DNA of 26,438 nucleotides from a virus, in IMG/VR virus record IMGVR_UViG_3300020129_000103, positions 1 through 26,438 of that record. One strand, given 5' to 3'. Below, piece by piece: positions 21,481 to 26,438 of this stretch. The notes below the pieces were generated by a model, which was given only the letters and a program-made list of their open reading frames with translations, was not told the DNA's origin and did no database searches. The position numbers were made by a program, and so were the translations under genes. Numbering within the stretch: position 1 is the stretch's first letter; each line of letters opens with the position of its first letter.

Positions 21481-23558
21481 CGTGCTGCCGCCGCCGCCGG
21501 CCGTCGCCGCGCCTGCATCGCAGCCGCCTTGCGCTTCGCCGCATGTTCGGCCTGCTTCGTCTGATGCTGCCGCGCCAATTCGGCCATGGCGAATTCATGC
21601 TCCTGGCGGGCTTGCTCGATCTGCATCCTGATCTTCTCGCGCTCCGCTTCCACGCGCATCATTTCCATGCGGAGGTCTTGCGCATGCTGTTCGCGGGCGG
21701 CTTGCTGATCCTGTTGCCGCGCGAGAGCGTCCTGTTGCGCATTGAATTTCTCGGCTTCCGCCTGCACGTTCGCGCGCTGGACTTCGGCCGCGCCCTTCTG
21801 CTGATCGACCTGCGCTTTGAGTTGGGCCGCCTGAATGTCAAGCTGGCCCTTCTGCTGGTCAGTCTGAGCCTTCAACTGGGCCGCTTGGAGCTTCGGATCT
21901 GGCGGCTGTTGCTGCTGAGCCTGAGCCAACTTCTGCTCGACGGCTTTCTTCATCGAAGCCGGGAGCGGCATGAATTCGAGCTTGATCTGCCACGGGATGG
22001 TCGGATCGTCTTTTATGACTTCATACGCATCCTGCATCATGTTGGCGACATCCGGACCCTCGTCCATCGATATCTCGACGTTCAATTGACCGATCGCATT
22101 GATGATGAGGGGCTGGCCCCATTCGTCCATTTCGAGGCCATTGATCTGGATGAACTGCGCAAGGCCTTGATTGTCGGTGACGCGAATCCAGCGCTCGGCT
22201 TGCCATGTCCGCGACACGATATTCCAAATCGCCTTGTAGACCCGCAGTTTCCAGGCGCAGTAGTTGCGGAGGAACGATCCCAGCTCGGCAGTGCCCGCCT
22301 TCTGCAAGTAGTTGATCGCAACGCCGGAATGCTGATCCTCCTGCGCCATCAGCGCGGGATTGATGTTGATGTAGGACTGGATTTGCTGCCGGGCGTCCTG
22401 CATCAGCGCCAGTTGATTGGCAAGGTCCGCGGCCTTGTTTGGATCGGGCGCGGGCGGTTCGAATCCCATGTTGTATTCGATGTATCCATCCGGACGCGCA
22501 TTCTCTCGGCGCGCGACTTCGACGCTATCGACCGCGCCCTTTTGCCCGGTCAACTTGGTCACGTTCGACAGAAACAGCGCCTTGCTGCGCCGCTGATTCA
22601 CTTCGTCCTGCATGCCCTTGAGCGTGCGGACGAGACCATAGGCATCGCCGTCGTGATCGACGTTCGCGCGGAACATGACGAACCGGGACATCGGCTTGCC
22701 GCGCTCATCGATGAAGGGCGAGACGCCCTGCGCCAGCAAAAGCATCGAGCAATAGAAGGCCCAATACCACTTCCCATCATGGATGTACCAATGCTCGACG
22801 AGGCGCAGCCGCTTTTCGTTGACATAAATCCATTTGTACTCGCGATCGGCGTGCGTCGTTAGGTCAAATCCAGTTTCAACCATCAGCGTCCGCAGCTCTT
22901 CCTCCTTATCGGGGAAAAGCTCGATCGCCTCTTCTACGTCTAGCCACTTCGCGAGCCCATGGAATCGCCCAAGCACCTGCGGTTTGATATCGCGAGGATC
23001 GTGAAAGAAATCGTCCCCATAAACTATTTCCATTCCAACATCAGGGTCATCGTGATCGCCTTCGATCAGCTTCAACTCGATCCCGGCAATGCCCTCGATG
23101 CCGGCTTGCGTCGCACATGCGCCGTCGAGAAATTTCCATTGATTGGCTTCAAGCACCGAGCGCACCGCTTGCGTGGCGATCTCGGCACCGTCCGCATTCT
23201 TGGGATTGCGCGGAAAGGCTTTGGGGTCTTGGCGCAATCTTGTTATAAGGCCGGCGACGCTATCAATCTTTCGGTTGATCTGGTTGTCGGTGATGATGGG
23301 CTGGTGGCGCTTGCAGAGGATTTTGATTTCCTCGGGAGTCCACTGAGCGCTATGATAATAGTGACGGCTTTGCTTCTGTTCCTCATACTCTTGAACACAC
23401 GCAACCAGATAATCGACGTATTGTTGCCTAAGCCTGCTGACCGGCCAGAACCCGTCGTCACCCCCGGAGAAATCAAAATCATCCGGCGCATTCGTCGACC
23501 AGTAGCCTAGCGTCCCGTCACGCGAAACGAAATTGGAGCCTTGAGACGGGAGGGGCAT
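21477..23558 (-). CDS. P22-like portal protein
   Basis: 693 residues from ATG 23558 (MPLPSQGSNFVS); a TTG at 23597 is in frame but lacks a ribosome site. The P22-type portal layout is visible: ITDNQINRKIDSVAGLITRL (about 96-115), a wing/stem region (FHDPRDIKPQVLG; EVNQRRSKALFLSN, NVTKLTGQKGAV), INPALMAQEDQHSGVAI, then the C-terminal barrel, a very long Gln/Lys/Ala-rich coiled coil from about residue 545 (QLKAQTDQQKGQLDIQAAQL repeats, then EREKIRMQIEQARQEHEFAM). It forms the dodecameric DNA gate at one capsid vertex. The upstream gene ends 35 bases before. The family call is confident; the coiled-coil end is longer and more repetitive than in P22. Confidence 0.9.
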   Translation of the reverse strand: MPLPSQGSNFVSRDGTLGYWSTNAPDDFDFSGGDDGFWPVSRLRQQYVDYLVACVQEYEEQKQSRHYYHSAQWTPEEIKILCKRHQPIITDNQINRKIDSVAGLITRLRQDPKAFPRNPKNADGAEIATQAVRSVLEANQWKFLDGACATQAGIEGIAGIELKLIEGDHDDPDVGMEIVYGDDFFHDPRDIKPQVLGRFHGLAKWLDVEEAIELFPDKEEELRTLMVETGFDLTTHADREYKWIYVNEKRLRLVEHWYIHDGKWYWAFYCSMLLLAQGVSPFIDERGKPMSRFVMFRANVDHDGDAYGLVRTLKGMQDEVNQRRSKALFLSNVTKLTGQKGAVDSVEVARRENARPDGYIEYNMGFEPPAPDPNKAADLANQLALMQDARQQIQSYININPALMAQEDQHSGVAINYLQKAGTAELGSFLRNYCAWKLRVYKAIWNIVSRTWQAERWIRVTDNQGLAQFIQINGLEMDEWGQPLIINAIGQLNVEISMDEGPDVANMMQDAYEVIKDDPTIPWQIKLEFMPLPASMKKAVEQKLAQAQQQQPPDPKLQAAQLKAQTDQQKGQLDIQAAQLKAQVDQQKGAAEVQRANVQAEAEKFNAQQDALARQQDQQAAREQHAQDLRMEMMRVEAEREKIRMQIEQARQEHEFAMAELARQHQTKQAEHAAKRKAAAMQARRRPAAAAAR

Positions 23559-23593
23559 TTTATAGGAACGCCTCTTGCTTCGCCGGCTTAGCG

Positions 23594-23833
23594 TCAATCA
23601 TCACAAAGTTCGTACAAATAGAATTGCCCAAAAATTTTACCATTTTCCTCCGTTTTTGACCGAAACCATTCCAATCCGGAACGGCTTAACGGAAGAACTT
23701 TTGGGGAATTATCGCAACGCAATTCCGCCACATGAGTCCCCATCTGGGTTACATGAGTATCTGGATCAAAACCCGTAAGCCGACGCAATAGCTCTCTAGG
23801 AGACCATTGAAATGGAATCACCATTTCGATCAA
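23594..23833 (-). CDS. Small hypothetical protein; start unclear, possible -1 frameshift
   Basis: In the stated frame the first usable starts are TTG 23833 and ATG 23824, both without a close ribosome site. A strong AAGGAG is followed eight bases later by ATG 23850, but that frame stops after six codons. The heptamer A-AAA-AAG (23839-23845) sits at codons 2-4 of it. A -1 slip there would continue as MIKKDALIEMVIPFQWSPR, exactly into this frame, giving about 85 residues. Alternatives are a one-base sequence error or the TTG start. The protein has a helical start (WSPRELLRRLTGF) and KTEENGKIFGQFYLYEL near the end. Confidence 0.5.
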   Translation of the reverse strand: MIEMVIPFQWSPRELLRRLTGFDPDTHVTQMGTHVAELRCDNSPKVLPLSRSGLEWFRSKTEENGKIFGQFYLYELCDD

Positions 23834-23838
23834 TGCAT

Positions 23839-23845
23839 CTTTTTT
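23839..23845 (-). other. Slippery heptamer A-AAA-AAG (candidate -1 frameshift site)
   Basis: The heptamer is in phase with ATG 23850 (codons ATA-AAA-AAG), the classical bacterial -1 slippery pattern. Slippage would join a well-placed AAGGAG/ATG start to the 23594-23833 frame. No strong downstream stem was identified. Confidence 0.4.
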
Positions 23846-23846
23846 A

Positions 23847-24074
23847 TCATGTATTTAACTCCTTGCGCCGAATCAAATAATCCGTCCGCAGCCACTCCTC
23901 CTGCCGCCGCTCGCGCCAGCCTTCCAATACTGTCCGCAGCTCATCCGGGTCCGAGTATCCATCCGCCATCATCTTGTCGACGATGACGGCGCCGAACTCA
24001 TGGACGAGCGCGCGGAAGCCTGGGGGCATGCGATCGATGGCGGACATGACGCGGAGGGAGTTGGGATCAGGCAT
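23847..24074 (-). CDS. Hypothetical small helical protein
   Basis: 75 residues, ATG 24074 overlapping the upstream gene by 8 bases. Mostly helical: NSLRVMSAIDRMPPGFRALV, EFGAVIVDKMMADGYSDPDE, WRERRQEEWLRTDYLIRRKE. The last codons contain the AAGGAG that would serve the next gene. No family is recognised. Confidence 0.62.
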   Translation of the reverse strand: MPDPNSLRVMSAIDRMPPGFRALVHEFGAVIVDKMMADGYSDPDELRTVLEGWRERRQEEWLRTDYLIRRKELNT

Positions 24075-24258
24075 CGCGCTTGCCTACCCATTGATGCAAA
24101 AATGGCTGCTTTACATCAGAAAACACATACAGTGTGCCGTCCGGCCTTTCCCACACTCGATGCTTGCTCGTCTCCAAGTCCTTTCGACGGAGCCAACCGA
24201 ACGAATCAGGTTTTCCTGATCTTACTTTTGGTTTTAGATCATCGCTCATTTCAAGCAT
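24067..24258 (-). CDS. Hypothetical small protein
   Basis: 63 residues from ATG 24258 (or 60 from ATG 24249), overlapping the upstream gene by 8 bases or starting just after it. Charged, with KPDSFGWLRRKDLETSKHRV and a strand-like DGTLYVFSDVKQPFLHQWVG. No family is recognised. Confidence 0.58.
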   Translation of the reverse strand: MLEMSDDLKPKVRSGKPDSFGWLRRKDLETSKHRVWERPDGTLYVFSDVKQPFLHQWVGKRDA

Positions 24259-24505
24259 CGACGCGAGAAAGGTTTGCCAAGGCTTCCGTCATGGCAGGCG
24301 TTTGGTGAACGAGACCGCCTTCAATTTCAACACCACGCTCGCGCATCATGACGATCTCTCGGGCGCGGCGGCGGGCAACGATGTCGTTGACTTTTACCCT
24401 AAGCATGGATGGGAGCGCAATGATCTCGCGATATCCTTCCCACGACTTTATGATCGGGCCCACAGCTTCCATGCCGCGTCCATGGTGTCCTGCAAGTTTC
24501 GGCAT
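24251..24505 (-). CDS. Hypothetical small helical basic protein
   Basis: 84 residues from ATG 24505, which overlaps the upstream TGA (TGATG); an in-frame GTG at 24508 is also possible. Central IIKSWEGYREIIALPSMLRV, then RRRAREIVMMRERGVEIEGG. Basic and helical, perhaps nucleic-acid or protein binding. Family unknown. Confidence 0.6.
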   Translation of the reverse strand: MPKLAGHHGRGMEAVGPIIKSWEGYREIIALPSMLRVKVNDIVARRRAREIVMMRERGVEIEGGLVHQTPAMTEALANLSRVDA

Positions 24506-24813
24506 CACTGCCGCCCCGCCACCACTTCCGTAAAGTATGCATTGATCTCGTGCATGATCGCATCGACGCGATCGACATCACGCTCAGTCGCATAAGTCGG
24601 ATCGTCTTCGTCGAGCATGTCGGAATAGAGAAACGAATCGAGCAGCGCCTTGGCTCCCGCAAAAAAGAACCGCTTGTAAGTCTTGACCCAATCGGGATGG
24701 GTCTCAGGCGGGATGGTCTGTTCGAGGATGGAGCGCCAAGCGGCATCGATCACCCGGCTCGTGGTGAGGGTGCGGGGCGTCTCTTCCTTGCGCTTGGTGG
24801 CGGATTTTCTCAT
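24505..24813 (-). CDS. Hypothetical protein
   Basis: 102 residues, ATG 24813 inside the stop of the 40-residue gene (ATGA). A basic start (MRKSATKRKEETPRTL) is followed by a helical body (VIDAAWRSILEQTIPP, YKRFFFAGAKALLDSFLYSD, DVDRVDAIMHEINAYFTE). The body resembles small helical proteins common beside phage terminase genes. No family named. Confidence 0.62.
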   Translation of the reverse strand: MRKSATKRKEETPRTLTTSRVIDAAWRSILEQTIPPETHPDWVKTYKRFFFAGAKALLDSFLYSDMLDEDDPTYATERDVDRVDAIMHEINAYFTEVVAGRQ

Positions 24814-24932
24814 CTCGGAAATGCCTGTATGACGCCGAGCCGCAGCCCGGCTCTGAGCCTTAACTCGGGCAACACGTTGCGCAGCGTGATACCGGAGACG
24901 GTGGATAGGGCGATGGCGCGGAGGCGCGTCAT
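24810..24932 (-). CDS. 40-residue hypothetical protein between coupled genes
   Basis: A reading frame of 40 codons starts at ATG 24932 within the TGA of the upstream gene (ATGA) and ends at TGA 24810 within the ATG of the next (ATGA). The product is MTRLRAIALSTVSGITLRNV, then LPELRLRAGLRLGVIQAFPR: basic, amphipathic and Leu/Arg-rich. Coupling on both sides and a filled gap support it, but length and composition leave doubt. It could instead be a spacer kept open by coupling. Confidence 0.5.
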   Translation of the reverse strand: MTRLRAIALSTVSGITLRNVLPELRLRAGLRLGVIQAFPR

Positions 24933-25114
24933 ACGAGCTTCAGTCCCTTGTCCGCAAATACCTTCTTGAGCGCTGCCGCCCACTCTTCATCACTATGGAT
25001 GAATGGTCCGACCTTCGCGGCTTTCATCTCGTCAAGCATTCCGGGCGGCAGCGTGGTGGGATCGCGCGTGCATTTGGCAATGTGATCCAATTCTGCTGGA
25101 CTCAGTTTTATCAT
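24929..25114 (-). CDS. Hypothetical small protein
   Basis: 61 residues, ATG overlaps the upstream stop (ATGA). Helical and charged: LSPAELDHIAKCTRDPTTLP, PGMLDEMKAAKVGPF, DEEWAAALKKVFADKGLKLV. No family is recognised. Confidence 0.6.
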   Translation of the reverse strand: MIKLSPAELDHIAKCTRDPTTLPPGMLDEMKAAKVGPFIHSDEEWAAALKKVFADKGLKLV

Positions 25115-25401
25115 GCCGCCTCATTGGGATCAGTCGTCCATTTCGATTCCGGCCGCAGCTCCCCGACCCAGGCATTCACATTTGCCACAATCTCGTCTGC
25201 ATCGGCCTCGCCGAGTGGGGTTTGAGTGACCACGTTCGCGCGCCTGGCGCCGCAGGAAAAGATGATCCCGGTATCAATGCTCTGATCGGGATGCTCAATG
25301 CGATAGAAATTGACGGAGGCGCCGATGTTGGCGAGGCGAGGATTGATCAGGCGGGCGAGGGATTGGAGGGAGGCGTCGGGAGGACGGGGGATGGGCTTCA
25401 C
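25111..25401 (-). CDS. Hypothetical small protein
   Basis: 96 residues with a GTG start at 25401 overlapping the upstream TGA (GTGA). A mixed alpha/beta pattern: SLQSLARLINPRLANIGASV, NFYRIEHPDQSIDTGIIFSC, EADADEIVANVNAWVGELRP. No family is recognised. Part of the terminase-to-portal small-gene run. Confidence 0.6.
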   Translation of the reverse strand: MKPIPRPPDASLQSLARLINPRLANIGASVNFYRIEHPDQSIDTGIIFSCGARRANVVTQTPLGEADADEIVANVNAWVGELRPESKWTTDPNEAA

Positions 25402-25763
25402 AGCGCTGGCGTCTCATAGAAGCGCTGGCGCAGTGCAAAGCCCATGAGGGGCCATAGCTGACGGATTGCATCTTCATAAGCGAGCTTTGCACCGAGGGCA
25501 GCATTAAAATTCTCAGGAGAGGCTGGGGCACTCTTACCTATCACAATAAATCCGTTCCTCATTATGAGGACGCAAACTGTCATGTGTTTTAGCAAGTCAG
25601 TTGCGCAAAATTTGGGTCGGCTGCCATTCTCGTTTGTCGGTCCCACCAATTGATCTGCGGTACCCCAGTATTTGCCCGCGATCGCCGCCTCGATATCCGA
25701 TAGGCTCACCCGCGGCGCAATGGCGACGGCAGCACATTCCTTTTCAGTCGCTTCCAATGTCAT
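25398..25763 (-). CDS. Phage N4 Gp49 / Sf6 gp66 family protein
   Basis: 121 residues from ATG 25763, with GAGG seven bases upstream. The C-terminal half carries the family pattern: MTVCVLIMRNGFIVIGKSAP (61-80), ASPENFNAALGAKLAYEDAI (81-100), RQLWPLMGFALRQRF (101-115), matching what I recall of the N4 Gp49/Sf6 gene 66 family (PF13876). Members are small and their function is not established. They are frequent in accessory parts of phage genomes. The N-terminal 60 residues are not part of the family core. Confidence 0.82.
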   Translation of the reverse strand: MTLEATEKECAAVAIAPRVSLSDIEAAIAGKYWGTADQLVGPTNENGSRPKFCATDLLKHMTVCVLIMRNGFIVIGKSAPASPENFNAALGAKLAYEDAIRQLWPLMGFALRQRFYETPAL

Positions 25764-25778
25764 CACATGACCTCACAT

Positions 25779-25994
25779 TCATGATTTCGGTTTCACTTCG
25801 CGAAAAAGATGTGACCCGCCGAAGATCACTTTGACACCTTTTCCGCTGGACGATACTCGGTAGAATGTTTTCGTCTTTCGGTCTATTGCACCGGCATGTA
25901 TCAACTCATTCACAAGACTGCGGTGACTCTCCCGCAAAACAGCCGTCGAGGCGCTGTTTAGAAAACTCAATAATTCAATGGCCTGTGGCGACAT
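25779..25994 (-). CDS. Hypothetical small protein, winged-helix-like
   Basis: 71 residues from ATG 25994, which overlaps the stop of the duplicated terminase tail (ATGTGATG). Helices then a strand pair (IELLSFLNSASTAVLRESHR, SLVNELIHAGAI, TFYRVSSSGKGVKVIFGGSH) would fit a small winged helix, but this is pattern only. Function unknown. The start shows the same ATGTGATG junction as the gene at 26059-26286. Confidence 0.55.
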   Translation of the reverse strand: MSPQAIELLSFLNSASTAVLRESHRSLVNELIHAGAIDRKTKTFYRVSSSGKGVKVIFGGSHLFREVKPKS

Positions 25995-26045
25995 CACATC
26001 GTCTTAAAACTATCCATCGGAATCATTTCGCTCGGCGGCCGATAG
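25992..26045. repeat. Direct repeat copy of the terminase 3' end (left copy)
   Basis: 54 bases matching 26284-26337 at 49 positions. Both copies encode YR[TP]PSEMIPMDSFKTM followed by TGA and the same ATGTGATG junction to the next gene. Confidence 0.85.
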
Positions 26046-26062
26046 CTGGCTTTGGCATTCAT
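25994..26062 (-). pseudogene. Duplicated terminase tail as a 22-codon frame
   Basis: ATG 26062 overlaps the TGA of the zinc-ribbon gene (ATGA). The product is MNAKASYRPPSEMIPMDSFK plus TM, whose last 16 residues differ from the terminase tail at one place (P for T). Four of five DNA differences are synonymous. It is either a remnant of the terminase's old 3' end or a tiny translated peptide. Its main function may be to keep the ATGTGATG coupling to the next gene. Confidence 0.6.
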
Positions 26063-26286
26063 TGGCCCGTTTTCTTGTTTAAATGTCTTTCATATACCCA
26101 AGCAGGATAAAATGATTTTAACACATCCTCCAGTTCAAAGTGGCACTTTTCACACAAATCAGCATCCCGAGTGCAGTGCACATTCGTATTCCCACGTTGG
26201 TCATTATATACCAAACTGTATCTTCGAATCGGAATTTCACTCAGCGCATTACACCGGTCGCAGTAATGTTTGGTTATTGTTGCCAT
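26059..26286 (-). CDS. Small zinc-ribbon protein inserted behind the terminase
   Basis: 75 residues from ATG 26286, sharing a base with the terminase TGA (TGATG; an in-frame GTG at 26289 also exists). CDRC (9-12) and CEKC (47-50) with H38 and C39 between them give a likely zinc ribbon. The rest is polar with DVLKSFYPAWVYERHLNKKT near the end. It is AT-richer than the terminase end. Flanked by direct repeats of the terminase 3' end, so probably a later insertion (a small moron-type gene). Role unknown. Confidence 0.66.
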   Translation of the reverse strand: MATITKHYCDRCNALSEIPIRRYSLVYNDQRGNTNVHCTRDADLCEKCHFELEDVLKSFYPAWVYERHLNKKTGQ

Positions 26287-26337
26287 CACATCGTCTTAAA
26301 GCTGTCCATCGGGATCATCTCGCTCGGCGTCCGATAG
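26284..26337. repeat. Direct repeat copy of the terminase 3' end (right copy)
   Basis: The copy inside the terminase gene itself, matching 25992-26045 at 49 of 54 positions; it includes the terminase stop and the ATG of the zinc-ribbon gene. Confidence 0.85.
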
Positions 26338-26438
26338 GCATCTCTTGGCGCTTCCGGAACGAGTTTTGTCTTAGTGTACGGCCGGCTCATCGCCGCATAT
26401 CGCCAATCGTCACCGCAATGATCCTCGGCGTTGGTGTC
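26286..26438 (-). CDS. Terminase large subunit, C-terminal end only
   Basis: The last 50 codons of a gene that enters from the right edge. DTNAEDHCGDDWRYAAMSRP is the typical C-terminus of the terminase nuclease domain, where an acidic residue in the ...EDH..DD.RY... helix completes the metal site. The end YRTPSEMIPMDSFKTM is repeated downstream. The terminase packages DNA through the portal. The ATPase part and small subunit are outside the window. The following gene starts inside its stop. Confidence 0.8.
   Translation of the reverse strand, partial: DTNAEDHCGDDWRYAAMSRPYTKTKLVPEAPRDAYRTPSEMIPMDSFKTM

Noticed and set aside
21543-22862. Long plus-strand open frame (439 codons)
   Set aside because: It lies fully opposite the portal gene; its translation is Leu/Arg-rich with no domain and no ribosome site. 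It is a shadow of the high-GC portal sequence.

Overview
The window is a piece of a tailed double-stranded DNA phage genome (Caudoviricetes), or of a prophage. Every gene I can support lies on the minus strand, so transcription runs from high to low coordinates. Genes are packed tightly: stops and starts often overlap (ATGA, TGATG, TAATG), and the largest non-coding gap is about 245 bases. A P22-type portal, a scaffolding-like protein, an N4-gp56-type major capsid protein and P22 gp4- and gp10-like tail accessory proteins point to a podovirus-like virion. The GC-rich sequence and codon choice suggest a GC-rich proteobacterial host, perhaps an alphaproteobacterium, but this is inference. No tRNA, integrase, lysis or replication gene is visible, so lifestyle cannot be judged.

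Layout in transcription order. 26438-26286: the last 50 codons of the large terminase. 26286-23594: a chain of about a dozen very small, mostly unknown genes, including one N4 Gp49/Sf6 gp66 family member. 23558-21477: portal. 21480-19912: small head-associated or accessory genes, then a coiled-coil protein. 19912-8041: about 12 kb of virion-surface-like genes, with two LamG-like lectin folds, several beta-rich small proteins, a 627-residue protein with a 31-residue repeat, a signal-peptide protein, a 1330-residue tail fibre/spike-like protein and a second signal-peptide protein. 7910-5615: scaffold and major capsid protein. 5386-3270: two more signal-peptide proteins, a small beta-rich protein and a Pro-rich protein. 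3025-134: an unknown protein, then gp4-like and gp10-like head-completion/tail proteins. A partial gene runs off the left edge.

Packaging (terminase, portal), capsid building (scaffold, coat) and head completion (gp4, gp10) are in the usual order. The adhesion/fibre block is wedged between portal and scaffold rather than after the tail genes.

The most unusual observations are: (1) the 3' end of the terminase gene is duplicated around a small zinc-ribbon gene, and the codon differences are nearly all synonymous; (2) a QExPxHP repeat protein with near-perfect 31-residue periodicity; (3) four Sec-type signal peptides on proteins inside a virion operon, two of them with four cysteines each; (4) an A-AAA-AAG slippery heptamer placed so that a -1 shift joins a strong start site to an otherwise poorly started ORF; (5) a hairpin-rich gap after the coat gene and three 12-bp repeats before the scaffold gene.
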